Origin: an uncultured Paludibacter sp.
Lineage (GTDB): Bacteria; Bacteroidota; Bacteroidia; Bacteroidales; Paludibacteraceae
Length of the DNA stretch: 32,492 bases
Reading direction: 5' to 3'
Assembly (NCBI GenBank): GCA_937927845.1
Contig: CALFXE010000164.1
Location: 1-32,492 of the forward strand
Under the pieces are notes generated by a model. That model was not told the origin of the DNA and did not search any database. It was given only the letters and a program-made list of their open reading frames with translations. Both the position numbers and the translations under genes were made by a program. Of the stretch, positions 23,254 to 31,205 are shown in pieces (positions within the stretch are counted from its first letter, which is position 1; each line of letters begins with the position of its first letter).

Positions 23254-24411
23254 ATGGTAAAACTGTTTCTGTTGCTGAATCCCCTGTATGTAACCCTGTT
23301 TTGGGCATTGGTGCTCAACACCAACAAAGCGAAGGGCAACGAGCCGAAGATTTTTCTCGGTCGGTTTATGCTTGTGGCGTTTCTGCTCTATTTATCGCAC
23401 TTGTTTTATTACTTTCCGCTTCCCGACGTTTACCATTATCTTGACCCCTTTTATCAGCTGTGCAATCTGTCGGTTTACCCGATGTACTATATTTACATTC
23501 GCCTGCTTACGGTGGACGAAAAGTTCAGCCTTAGGAAACACGGTATTTTTCTTTTGCTGCCTTTCGTAATGTTTGTACTCTACGGAGTGGGCGTTTTAAT
23601 CATGTCAAAAGAAGAACATATCCGTTATTTGTATGGCGCGCTTTATTCCGAAACGGCGCTATCGGGCATTTTTTTATATCAAAAGATTATTTACACCTTA
23701 TGCCGGATTGTTTTTATCGTGCAAGGATTGGTGTATATGTGGCTCTCCTATCGCTTGGTGGTTAAAAACAAAAAGAATGTGCTGAATTACTACGCCAACA
23801 TGGAAGACGACTCTTTGGATAAAATACACATACTGAATATTACACTCCCTATTACTATCGTCGCGGGTATTATGATGTCCTTTTTCGGAAAGGAGAGTTT
23901 TATGCCCGAAGATATGAAACTGTTTCTTCCCTCGATAATTTTTTCAGTCATGCTATTTTTTATCGGCTGGCTCGGCAACAAGCAGCGCACGGTAGCCATT
24001 CCCACCGAAGAAAACGGAAATAAAGAAAACTGCGGACAAAAACAGGATAAAAATCCGGCAAACGCTGAACAATTGCTCATTATCCGGCAAAAACTGCTGC
24101 GTCTGTTTGAGGAAGATAAAATTTATCTGAATAAGAATCTGACTATTTGGGATATCGCGGGCGTGATAGGAACCAACCGCACCTACATATCCACCATCAT
24201 CAACAACGATTTTGGGCAAAATTTTTCCGGCTTCGTCAATGCTTATCGTTCCCGATACGCCCGCGCTCTTCTGGCACAAAATCCGCATATTTGCAAAGAA
24301 GATCTTGCCGAAATGTCGGGATTCGGTTCCGTATCGTCTATGCAGCGGGCGTTTGTTCTTTACCCGCTGGCGACTTTACCCAAGAATATAACTACTCAGC
24401 CCCCTAAATAG
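23254..24411 (+). CDS. Membrane-bound AraC-family transcriptional regulator
   Basis: The 385-residue protein has about six or seven membrane segments in its first 250 residues (LFLLLNPLYVTLFWALVL, FMLVAFLLYLSHLFYYF, GIFLLLPFVMFVLYGVGVLI, LFLPSIIFSVMLFFIGWL). After a charged linker comes an AraC DNA-binding domain at about 285-385. HTH1 is LTIWDIAGVIGTNRTYISTIIN and HTH2 is KEDLAEMSGFGSVSSMQRAF. The last 15 residues (LYPLATLPKNITTQPPK) fit the usual domain end loosely. It diverges from the large T9SS gene and shares its higher G+C content, which suggests the two were acquired together and that it controls that gene (inference). Confidence 0.85.
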   Translation: MVKLFLLLNPLYVTLFWALVLNTNKAKGNEPKIFLGRFMLVAFLLYLSHLFYYFPLPDVYHYLDPFYQLCNLSVYPMYYIYIRLLTVDEKFSLRKHGIFLLLPFVMFVLYGVGVLIMSKEEHIRYLYGALYSETALSGIFLYQKIIYTLCRIVFIVQGLVYMWLSYRLVVKNKKNVLNYYANMEDDSLDKIHILNITLPITIVAGIMMSFFGKESFMPEDMKLFLPSIIFSVMLFFIGWLGNKQRTVAIPTEENGNKENCGQKQDKNPANAEQLLIIRQKLLRLFEEDKIYLNKNLTIWDIAGVIGTNRTYISTIINNDFGQNFSGFVNAYRSRYARALLAQNPHICKEDLAEMSGFGSVSSMQRAFVLYPLATLPKNITTQPPK

Positions 24412-24490
24412 GGAGTTATAGCGCGTTAACGAATGTTGGCTGCATGATATCGGTAAGTAGCAAACACAAAAACGTGTTTTTAAAAAATAA

Positions 24491-24546
24491 TTTGCACGTA
24501 TTAAAAAGAAGTATTATATTTGCCGATAAAGATAAGAATACGGAGG
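24491..24546 (+). promoter_or_regulatory. Toxin-antitoxin promoter and Shine-Dalgarno site
   Basis: TTTG (24491-24494) and TATATTTG (24515-24522) are 20 bp apart, matching the phylum's -33/-7 promoter. GGAGG at 24542-24546 lies 4 nt before the ATG at 24551, a strong and here unusual ribosome-binding site. The preceding 24412-24490 holds only a short AAACAC/GTGTTT stem. Confidence 0.7.
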
Positions 24547-24550
24547 TAGT

Positions 24551-24805
24551 ATGAATACAAAACTCACATTAACAATAGAACATTCCGTTATTGAAAAGGC
24601 AAAAAGATACGCAAAACGGAAAGAGAGAAGTTTATCCGACTTGATTGAAAGTTATTTGAAAGCGTTAACCTCAGAAAATGAAATGAATAAAACAAAAGAG
24701 AGTCCGATTGTACAATCTTTAAGAGGTTCTTTCAGTATGCCAAGAAATTTCGATTATAAAGAAGAACTCGCTAAAAATTTATCAGAAAAATATTTGTCTA
24801 AATGA
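24551..24805 (+). CDS. Antitoxin, DUF6364-like ribbon-helix-helix protein
   Basis: The 84-residue protein begins MNTKLTLTIEHSVIEKAKRY with KRKERSLSDLIESYLKAL, the beta-strand plus two helices of a ribbon-helix-helix DNA-binding fold as in DUF6364 antitoxins. The C-terminal part (SPIVQSLRGSF...YKEELAKNLSEKYL) would wrap the toxin. Its stop overlaps the start of the PIN gene by 4 bp (ATGA), so the two are translationally coupled. It should repress its own promoter and neutralise the partner nuclease. Confidence 0.85.
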   Translation: MNTKLTLTIEHSVIEKAKRYAKRKERSLSDLIESYLKALTSENEMNKTKESPIVQSLRGSFSMPRNFDYKEELAKNLSEKYLSK

Positions 24806-25227
24806 ATAAGGTACTGATTGATACGGATGTAATTTTGGATTTTTTTTTCGACATAAAACCTTTTTCCGAAAGCGCATCGGAAATCCTGACCCTTTGTGAA
24901 TCAAAGGAAATTATCGGATTTGTAACACCCGTAATTGTAAGTAATGTCTATTATCTGTTACGACAAACAGCAAAACACGAAAAAATAATCGAAAAACTGA
25001 CTTTGTTGATTTCTTTTTTAGAAGTATTGATAACTGACAAAAGAGTGATTATGCAAGCATTAAGTTCTCAGTTTAAAGATTTTGAGGATGCTTTGCAGAA
25101 TTTTTCGGCAGAACAAAGTTCAGAAATTGACATCATAGTAACGAGAAACACAAAAGATTATATAAACAGTAAATTGTCGGTAATGTTACCAGACGATTTT
25201 ATAAAAACAATGAATGTCAGCCGATAG
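24802..25227 (+). CDS. PIN-domain ribonuclease toxin (VapC-like)
   Basis: The 141-residue protein has the PIN acidic residues: Asp7 and Asp9 in VLIDTDVILDFF, a central Glu in the helix after FSESASEIL, Asp/Glu in the FEDALQNFSA segment, and Asp in VTRNTKDY. PIN toxins cut RNA, often tRNA or rRNA, in a metal-dependent way. The pairing with a DUF6364-type antitoxin is well known in Bacteroidota. It ends with TAG. The 123 bp to the next gene hold nothing I can identify. Confidence 0.88.
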   Translation: MNKVLIDTDVILDFFFDIKPFSESASEILTLCESKEIIGFVTPVIVSNVYYLLRQTAKHEKIIEKLTLLISFLEVLITDKRVIMQALSSQFKDFEDALQNFSAEQSSEIDIIVTRNTKDYINSKLSVMLPDDFIKTMNVSR

Positions 25228-25350
25228 TCTATTACTTTGTATGTCGTGTATGGTATATTGAGCTATCACTGTGAAAGTCCGTGAATAATAAGCATATATC
25301 GAGTTTCACTGATTCATAATATTCGTCTGATTACAAAATTTTCTCCTTTC

Positions 25351-25788
25351 TTACTTTTCAAAACAAATACTATCCGCAAGAATTTCCACAGCAGTTATCG
25401 AACAATTTCCTCCAAATAAATTTACAGTTTCTAAACAAGGTAACGAAATAGTTCCTGTGATGTAATATTTACCGTTTTGCTCCGGTTTTGGTGATGATAT
25501 CAATATAGCAGGTCCTTTATTATAAATTGAATCATCGCCTATTACGAATCCATCAAAGTTTGTTAGATTCCAACCACAAACCTTTACCTTTTTGCCTTCC
25601 ATATCACTTCCTTCCGAACAGAATTTCACACAATTATAATATACCGTCTTCACATCATTGTAACTTTCCCAGTTAATAGGTTGCAAATCCTTAGGTCTTT
25701 CAATAGGGTTACAAAAGTCCAAACAAGAAGTAAGTGTAAGTAGACCAAACAAGGTAAGGCAAAGCAATAGATTATTTAGTGTTTTCAT
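25351..25788 (-). CDS. Cys-rich small lipoprotein, 145 residues
   Basis: A lipoprotein signal (MKTLNNLLLCLTLFGLLTLTSC) with lipobox LTSC precedes a mature part containing eight further cysteines (FCNP, YNCVKFCSEG, VCGW, LPCLE, GNCSI, SICFE). These could form disulfides in the periplasm or on the surface. No family was recognised. It is the last gene of the minus-strand protease/lipoprotein cluster. The 49 bp before its start repeat the leader of the lipoprotein gene at 31846-32292, so the two genes may be regulated alike. A role as an inhibitor or partner of neighbouring secreted peptidases is only a guess from context. Confidence 0.65.
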   Translation of the reverse strand: MKTLNNLLLCLTLFGLLTLTSCLDFCNPIERPKDLQPINWESYNDVKTVYYNCVKFCSEGSDMEGKKVKVCGWNLTNFDGFVIGDDSIYNKGPAILISSPKPEQNGKYYITGTISLPCLETVNLFGGNCSITAVEILADSICFEK

Positions 25789-25790
25789 TG

Positions 25791-25839
25791 TTACAAAATT
25801 TTAAATTATTAAACTGTTAAATTGAATTTAGTGGTATTT
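25791..25839. repeat. 49-bp lipoprotein leader repeat, copy 1
   Basis: TTACAAAATTTTAA and the rest of this 49-bp segment, ending TTTAGTGGTATTT, match 32295-32343 with three mismatches. Both copies lie directly before a lipoprotein start codon and directly after the stop of the gene upstream. Confidence 0.75.
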
Positions 25840-25981
25840 ACTTTAAAGCATTGCTACTTCTGTTCATGAAATTTTGAGCAACAATTTTTACAGTCTCAAT
25901 ATCTACAGGGTTGGAATACAATTCAGTAACTACTGCAAAAAGTATGATTCCTAAAATAATTTTTGTTTTTGTAGACTTCAT
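25838..25981 (-). pseudogene. 47-residue signal peptide plus start of a C10-peptidase-type propeptide
   Basis: From an ATG at 25981 the frame reads MKSTKTKIILGIILFAVVTE, a signal peptide, and then NPVDIETVKIVAQNFMNRSS before a TAA at 25838-25840. The VDxETxxxVAxNF pattern is the first helix of the propeptide (Spi/streptopain-like) found at the front of secreted C10 cysteine proteases of Bacteroidota. The rest of the propeptide and the whole protease are absent. It is most likely a gene truncated just upstream of the 49-bp repeat. A stand-alone mini-inhibitor of the Spi kind is a less likely alternative. Confidence 0.5.
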
Positions 25982-25992
25982 TTTATCATCCT

Positions 25993-26556
25993 TTAGTTTT
26001 GTTCAATTATTATTTTATCTTCTAAAATCATAAATTTGTATTGATGATACTTCACAGGATTTTTTCTGAATTGCGTTGGCTCACTCCATCTTAACATTCT
26101 AAAATCCCAATTTGAATTCTCTGAAAAAATGTTTTCTGAATATCCTGTTACATTTTCATGCGTGAATTTTATGATTACGTTGTCTTTGTTTGCCGTACTA
26201 ATGTAAATACTGTCAAACACTTTTGCTGCTAACGTGTATGGTTTTATGTTTAAATCGCTGGTAGTAAATATTACTTCGTTCCAATAATATCTGTCATTAT
26301 TATTGGGGTTTAAGGCAAATTCTGTTATTTTATGTCCTCCACATCCATCACATATAGGATATAATCCGCCTATATCTCCTTTAGGATACAAACTTATATG
26401 TATAGGATTGTCTGTCCTGTTTTGAATTATTATTTGTAGTTCTTCTCTCTCAATTTCTTTACAAGAGTTACAGCAACAGGTTATGAGAAAGAAAATGCTT
26501 ACAATGCTGATAAAAAATCTGTTCATCATTTTTGTTTTTATTTTTATCGCTTTCAT
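25993..26556 (-). CDS. Hypothetical lipoprotein, 187 residues
   Basis: The N-terminal signal has lipobox-like LITCCCNSC. The start could be the ATG at 26556 or one of two ATGs ten codons later (26529, 26526), which would give a more ordinary signal peptide beginning MMNRFFISIVSIFFLI. The mature part contains a paired-Cys loop (GGLYPICDGCGGH) and beta-rich segments (LQIIIQNRTDNPIHISLYP; DNVIIKFTHENV). The family is unknown. It belongs to the minus-strand cluster, 11 bp from the propeptide fragment on one side and 10 bp from a 56-residue secreted peptide on the other. Confidence 0.65.
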   Translation of the reverse strand: MKAIKIKTKMMNRFFISIVSIFFLITCCCNSCKEIEREELQIIIQNRTDNPIHISLYPKGDIGGLYPICDGCGGHKITEFALNPNNNDRYYWNEVIFTTSDLNIKPYTLAAKVFDSIYISTANKDNVIIKFTHENVTGYSENIFSENSNWDFRMLRWSEPTQFRKNPVKYHQYKFMILEDKIIIEQN

Positions 26557-26566
26557 TTTATTTTAT

Positions 26567-26737
26567 TTATTGCTTATCCAAAGTTCGTCCCGTGAATGAA
26601 TGTGCAACATCTCGGATAACATCAGTTCTATTACTCTTCCAATAATCTTTAAACTGGTTTAATAATATATCTTGTCCATACATTAACGAATAAGTGACTA
26701 TTCCTACAAGTATTAGTATTAGTACTGATTGTTTCAT
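26567..26737 (-). CDS. Small secreted protein, 56 residues
   Basis: From an ATG at 26737 the frame begins MKQSVLILILVGIVTYSLMY, a signal peptide followed by GQ. The mature part has about 34 mostly polar, basic residues (DILLNQFKDYWKSNRTDVIR) and ends at a TAA at 26567-26569. It is preceded by a Bacteroidota-like AT-rich leader and spaced 10 bp from the next gene, as real operon members are here. No family was recognised. It could again be the stump of a larger exported protein. Confidence 0.5.
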   Translation of the reverse strand: MKQSVLILILVGIVTYSLMYGQDILLNQFKDYWKSNRTDVIRDVAHSFTGRTLDKQ

Positions 26738-26755
26738 TTTGTTTATGTTTTTAGT

Positions 26756-26956
26756 TCATTCATGTTCTTCTTCTGACCGAAAGATCGAAATAAATTCATC
26801 CCAAGGTATAGTAACTCCTCTATCATCTACATCAGATTTTTTTGAATAAATGTAGCCGGTTACAGTAGCCGATGAGTATTTTAAAACTGTATTTCCACAT
26901 GGTGCTGTTTCATAATATTTGCCTTTAGATTCTAATCTTCCATTTTCCCATCGTTC
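26756..26956 (-). pseudogene. In-frame continuation of the lipoprotein gene after an internal TAG
   Basis: Directly after the TAG at 26957-26959 the same frame stays open for 66 codons to a TGA at 26756-26758. It encodes a protein-like sequence: ERWENGRLESKGKYYE, then VTGYIYSKKSDVDD, RGVTIPWDEF. No start codon or leader precedes it. Together with 26957-27325 it makes one ancestral gene of about 189 codons broken by a single nonsense codon, unless the TAG is read through. Confidence 0.65.
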
Positions 26957-27325
26957 CTAAATATATGAACGCATTAATAATATTAAAGTGTCTTTTTCAG
27001 TATATTTACTCAAATCCTCCAAAAGTGGAGGTAAACATTCATCACAACTTCTTGTGTTACTCCAAAGGACAATCGAAGGATAATCTTCAAAATTTCCTTT
27101 TATATCTTCTATCACCTTAATCCTTCTACCCCAATACGATATTGTTTCACCAACAGGAATTCCTTTTACAAAGAAAATATTTGAGTCAGTTTGAAAGTGA
27201 TGATAGGTGTCTGTGAAACTATCGTAACCCAGACAATCTCCACCTCCGATTGGAGGGACTTCAATCTGTATTTCAGAACAAGCTGAAAATACCAATAAAA
27301 CGATGAAATAATAAATTGTTTTCAT
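26957..27325 (-). CDS. Lipoprotein, 122 residues, probably truncated by an amber codon
   Basis: The signal MKTIYYFIVLLVFSAC has lipobox FSAC. The mature part has Cys pairs (GGGDCLGYD; SCDECLPPLL) and an SYWGRRIKVIEDIKG strand. The frame ends at a TAG (26957-26959), but the next 66 codons in the same frame are open and look coding, so the natural product was probably about 189 residues. The gene starts 14 bp after the stop of the T9SS subtilase fragment, and its first codons fall inside the 263-bp repeat. No known family was recognised. Confidence 0.6.
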   Translation of the reverse strand: MKTIYYFIVLLVFSACSEIQIEVPPIGGGDCLGYDSFTDTYHHFQTDSNIFFVKGIPVGETISYWGRRIKVIEDIKGNFEDYPSIVLWSNTRSCDECLPPLLEDLSKYTEKDTLILLMRSYI

Positions 27326-27582
27326 ACGAATAATATTTTTTAGTGAATTATTACTTGTTTCGTGTCCTTTCGGTTTTCTGTTTGTAAAACGCAGTGATAA
27401 ATTCCAGACGGTAGTACAATACCATTAAGTTTAACTAAATATGCTCCTGTTTCGTGTACTGATTTGTTCTTTAATCTGTAAACAAGTTTACCAGAATTGT
27501 CGTACAGTAGTATTTCTACCGATTCCGATCTGTTTAAACTGTATTCGATATTGATGTAATCCAATGCAGGATTGGGATAAAC
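27320..27582. repeat. 263-bp repeat, copy 1 (T9SS sorting domain plus next start codon)
   Basis: This segment runs from the ATGAAA of the lipoprotein gene (27325) back through the stop codon and entire C-terminal sorting domain of the subtilase gene (VYPNPALDYI to VIIH). It recurs at 31200-31462 with only two mismatches that I can find, in the same orientation, offset by exactly 3880 bp. Confidence 0.9.
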
Positions 27583-28434
27583 ACTAAAATAAGCGGACTC
27601 AACCGTTATTTCCTTATTAGGTAATGGAGTGTCTTCTACTTCATAATTTTTAATTACATAATCGGGCGTTTCCTGATAATTGTTATTTTGTGGTGCAATC
27701 ATTGCCGGAAACTGTTCGCAGGTAAAAAACGGCTCTATATAAGCGCGAAAAGTACTGCCGTCTACGGCGTAAAAGCCAGGTTTTAAGACAGTTTGTTCAC
27801 CCGCACGAAGCGTTACATTTGCTCCGCTCTGAATTGTAAAATCTTCGGCGGTTATACTTTTGATGGCAGCATGTGAAGCAGTAGTTGTGATATTCTGATT
27901 TTGAAGATGCAAATCGGTATCCAATGCGCTTAATACCTTAAAGTTAAACCGTACATTGGCTGCCGTAGTGGGATACCATCCCAGATATTGTCCGGCTATT
28001 GAATATACTTCGTATATGTATGTATTTACTGTTGCCAAAGTTTCCGAAGCGGATACTGTTCCGATATATTGTCGTCCATTATTCGGACTTGCGGCCGACA
28101 AGCCGTTGGCTGCACCTACGATAACAGGACTTGGAGTGTATGGATACGAAATCGTTGCTCTTATTTCCCGGCGTTTTACCAAATAGTTACCTGCTGCCAG
28201 ACCACAGTTAGAGCTTACCTGCCATGTATATTGATTGCTCAATGTGCCATATATGCTGCCGGATATGTTTTCAAAATCTGTAATAGTAGTGCTGTGTGCA
28301 TATTGTACAGCCTTATACGCATTTACCAAACCGTAACCCGTTTGATTGTTCCAAGTACCATTGGGACGACCTGCTGTGGTGGAATAGCAATACGAGCCGA
28401 CTTTTTCGCAACTTATTTCTATTATATCGCGGAC
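27340..28434 (-). pseudogene. C-terminal part of the S8 protease, separated by an in-frame TAA
   Basis: The frame is continuous with the S8 protease gene upstream apart from the TAA at 28435-28437. It resumes VRDIIEISCEKVGSYCYSTT, GRPNGTWNNQTGYGLVNAYK, which is the normal end of a Bacteroidota subtilase domain. It then passes through a beta-rich region with ITAEDFTIQSGANVTLRAGE to a T9SS type A sorting domain (VYPNPALDYINIEYSL... LPSGIYHCVLQTENRKD). The usual residue after LTQQ is Glu, so GAA to TAA is the likely mutation. A TTG at 28329 could in principle restart translation, but the product would lack a signal peptide and could not be secreted. Functionally this is the disconnected sorting half of the protease. 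Confidence 0.8.
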
Positions 28435-29934
28435 TTACTGCTGTGTGAGGCAAGGATTTACCGAAAGCACCAAAGCAGCAATACCTGCAACATGTGGGCA
28501 AGCAGCGGAAGTGCCGTTAAAACTATCAAAATAATTACCCGTTACTCCTGTAGAAGTATTGTATCCATTGCTTCCTTGAATATCTGTAGTGTATATTTTA
28601 ACTCCCGGTGCAACAACATCAAGTTCTTGTCCATAATTGCTACCCCACCATTTTTCTTCATCACAAGATACTCCCAACGGATCTGGTGTGACACCCGGAT
28701 TTACTTCTGATGGTTTATTGTTGCTACGTTTACGAGAGCCACATTGAGATATTGCACCGACAGAAATTACATCATTCAAACTGGCAGGATAGGGTATGTT
28801 TGATTGATTATTGTTACCTGCAGCAAAAACGACAACACAGCCTAATCTAACACCATTTCTTTGCCGCCCAAGAGTAACAGCACTTTGAATTTCATTTGTC
28901 AATGCCGTATAAGTAGATATATTCCAAGAACAACTTAAAATATCTGCACCTGATATTTCCCAAGCGTGATTGATTGCATCTACGGCCCAATCAGGATCTA
29001 TTACATCTACACCATAGATTGTTGTATAACCATTACGAATTGGAATAATTCTACAGTTTGGTACTACTCCTTTAATTCCTATTGTATTTTCAATGGCACC
29101 AATAATACCAGCACAAGCAGTTCCATGTGCATTATTTCCAAAAGGACTTCCGTTTACTCCACCTGGTGCACCTACCGTCGCATCATATCCCATTAAAAGG
29201 TTAGCTTCTAAATCTGGATGTGTTAAATCTACGCCTTGATCAATCACCGCTACCGAGATATTATTGGAGCCTGTTGTAATATTCCATGCATTAACAGCCT
29301 TGATGTCTATACCCGTTGTTCCTCCTGATTGCCCTGTATTATTAAGTGCCCATTGATTATCAAAATAAGTATTGGAAAAAGCACTAATTTCTGTCAGTGA
29401 AGGTTGAGCATAGTCAAAAAAACCTGTCTCAAACAAGCGGTTTGCTGTATTTATTGATTCTCCGTCTTTTAATATGATTAAATACGCTCTTTCATTGTAT
29501 CCAAGTCTTCGGTATTTTTCTACATTAACATCCAATATTTTAATAACATTTTCTATTGTATAATTTTTTTTTATTTGTACCATTACTTTATTTGTAGGTA
29601 TAACAATTTTTCCTTCTGAATTAATTAAAGATTGATTAACATACACAACTCCATTATTCTTTTTAAATTCGCTAATATCATATTTGGCATTTTTGTCAGG
29701 CTCTACAATCATCCTGTTGATCTGATACGATTTATCTGTATATTTGGGATTGATTGTCAATATAATATTGCGTTTTTCATTCTCACCCAAATTTTCTTTA
29801 AACATAATCTGCAATAAACTATCCGATTTTTGAAAAAAAACTTTTTTACCTCCCTCTCCATACATAAATATATCTTGTGCGCATGTAAGGATCACAGATA
29901 GCATTAAAATTATAAGAATAATTATTTTCTTCAT
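28435..29934 (-). CDS. S8 subtilisin-like serine protease, N-terminal and catalytic part
   Basis: The 499-residue product has a signal peptide (MKKIIILIILMLSVILTCAQ), a propeptide-like region to about 185, and the peptidase domain. The triad is complete: Asp232 in AVIDQGVDLTHPD, His270 in NNAHGTACAG, Ser476 in FNGTSAACPHVAG. The oxyanion Asn is in VFAAGNNNQ (about 374). The gene stops at a TAA 23 codons after the serine, inside the last helices of the domain. Its T9SS sorting domain lies beyond that stop in the same frame (27340-28434). As read, the protease would lack its C-terminal helix and secretion signal. The intact protein would have been about 864 residues. It follows a small lipoprotein gene by 20 bp. 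Confidence 0.88.
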   Translation of the reverse strand: MKKIIILIILMLSVILTCAQDIFMYGEGGKKVFFQKSDSLLQIMFKENLGENEKRNIILTINPKYTDKSYQINRMIVEPDKNAKYDISEFKKNNGVVYVNQSLINSEGKIVIPTNKVMVQIKKNYTIENVIKILDVNVEKYRRLGYNERAYLIILKDGESINTANRLFETGFFDYAQPSLTEISAFSNTYFDNQWALNNTGQSGGTTGIDIKAVNAWNITTGSNNISVAVIDQGVDLTHPDLEANLLMGYDATVGAPGGVNGSPFGNNAHGTACAGIIGAIENTIGIKGVVPNCRIIPIRNGYTTIYGVDVIDPDWAVDAINHAWEISGADILSCSWNISTYTALTNEIQSAVTLGRQRNGVRLGCVVVFAAGNNNQSNIPYPASLNDVISVGAISQCGSRKRSNNKPSEVNPGVTPDPLGVSCDEEKWWGSNYGQELDVVAPGVKIYTTDIQGSNGYNTSTGVTGNYFDSFNGTSAACPHVAGIAALVLSVNPCLTQQ

Positions 29935-29954
29935 TTGTTTATTTCGTTATTTAT

Positions 29955-30356
29955 TTAATATATAATAACTTGCTTAAAATCATTTATAGGGAATGAAGAT
30001 GGCATAGCAACAAGATATTCACCACACGACACAGATAGAATTTCTTCTGTTTTTGCATATCTATATTCAAAAGTAATGGTTGAAATTTCAAAATCAGTAA
30101 AAAAAACTCCATATTTACAGTCATCCTTATTTATGTTTAGTTGTATAATAAAATCAGAATTATACTTATCATAAACAAGTAATGAATCGTTTGTTTCTGT
30201 TATGATTAACAGCCCAAATTCTCTGATGTCTCCATTATTTGAATTAGAACAATATTGATAACCTATAATTTTTGCTGTGGTTTTAAATTCTTTTTCACAA
30301 CTATTCAACAAAAATAGTAATGAAAAAAGTAATATTGTTAGTTGATTAGTTCTCAT
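29955..30356 (-). CDS. Small lipoprotein, 133 residues
   Basis: The signal MRTNQLTILLFSLLFLLNSC has lipobox LNSC. The mature 114 residues are predicted beta-rich (FGLLIITETNDSLLVYDKYN; ISTITFEYRYAKTEEIL) with three cysteines (YQYCSN, DDCKYG, SCGEYL). I recognise no family. It is wedged between two T9SS protease genes, 18 bp after the split fragment at 30375-31205 and 20 bp before the S8 protease, so it is probably co-transcribed with both. By position it could be a periplasmic or surface partner of one of these proteases. The sequence does not show this. Confidence 0.65.
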   Translation of the reverse strand: MRTNQLTILLFSLLFLLNSCEKEFKTTAKIIGYQYCSNSNNGDIREFGLLIITETNDSLLVYDKYNSDFIIQLNINKDDCKYGVFFTDFEISTITFEYRYAKTEEILSVSCGEYLVAMPSSFPINDFKQVIIY

Positions 30357-30374
30357 TTCTGTAATTTTTTATGA

Positions 30375-31205
30375 TTATTGAATAATTATTTTTTTTATTA
30401 CCGAATCAATACCCATAGTCAATTTTATATAATATATGCCTCGAATCAAACCGGAATGATTGATTTGAATCTGACGACCATTACAGTGTTCAATTTTTGA
30501 AACTAATATTCCGAAAGAGTTAAAAATATAGATGGAATAAGGTTCCGAGTTTTCCGTAGCTAACTGTAAAATAAAATTTCCATCGTTAGGATTGGGGGAA
30601 AGGATAAAATCGAATTTGTTACTGGTTATTTCTTGTGTAGCTAATAACTCCTCTGATAAACTCGGCATTATAGGAACATTATTAGCACAGGATTGTACTA
30701 ATATATTATATGAATTGGATATTTTGCTATGAGGAGAGAAAAAATTAATGACTGCCGTATAATATCCAATCGGTGCTCCTAATGCCGACCAAACTATGAC
30801 TGGATTTCCCGTTATACTCCCACTTCCACTATAAATCAAAGAACCTGAAATAGAATATATTCTCACACTATAATTGGTTGCATTTGCTACATTGAATTTC
30901 AAACCACTACCTATACATGCAACACTCGTCCAAGCTTCTACTTCAATTGGAGTACAATCAAATTCCTTTATTTCTGCATTAAAAGTACTACCGGCTTGTG
31001 CATGAAATCCAGATGAAAGTGTTATGGAATTTCCTGCCCTTAAAGTTAATGTTTTGTCATCTCCCAAATTTACACTGCCACTCGTAATTATATTTTGTTT
31101 TGCTATTACATCAGATATGGTAGCCGAAGCAGGTATGTAACTGCTTGTGAGAACAGTATTATCTCCTGTAGTCCTAAACGACACTATTATATTGGATTGT
31201 TTCAT
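30375..31205 (-). pseudogene. T9SS-sorted C-terminal protein fragment given a new start codon
   Basis: The 276-residue frame lacks any signal peptide: it begins MKQSNIIVSFRTTGDNTVLT. It then has a repeat-type strand region (VNLGDDKTLTLRAGNSITLS; SGFHAQAGSTFNAEIKEF), a beta domain, and a T9SS type A sorting domain (LSPNPNDGNFILQL... GLIRGIYYIKLTM). Without an export signal the sorting domain is useless. Its ATG and second codon belong to the 263-bp repeat at 31200-31462. It is best read as the C-terminal half of an ancestral protease whose N-terminal half is the first part of 31220-31843, the catalytic domain having been lost. Confidence 0.65.

Noticed and set aside
24412..24490. Short AAACAC...GTGTTT stem after the AraC gene as a terminator
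   Set aside because: The stem is only six pairs of mostly A/T, too weak to call.
26957..28437. Stop-codon reassignment as the explanation for the two in-frame stops
   Set aside because: TAA, TAG and TGA all end normal genes elsewhere in the window (for example TAG at 25225-25227 and TAA at 10814-10816), and the two internal stops are different codons.
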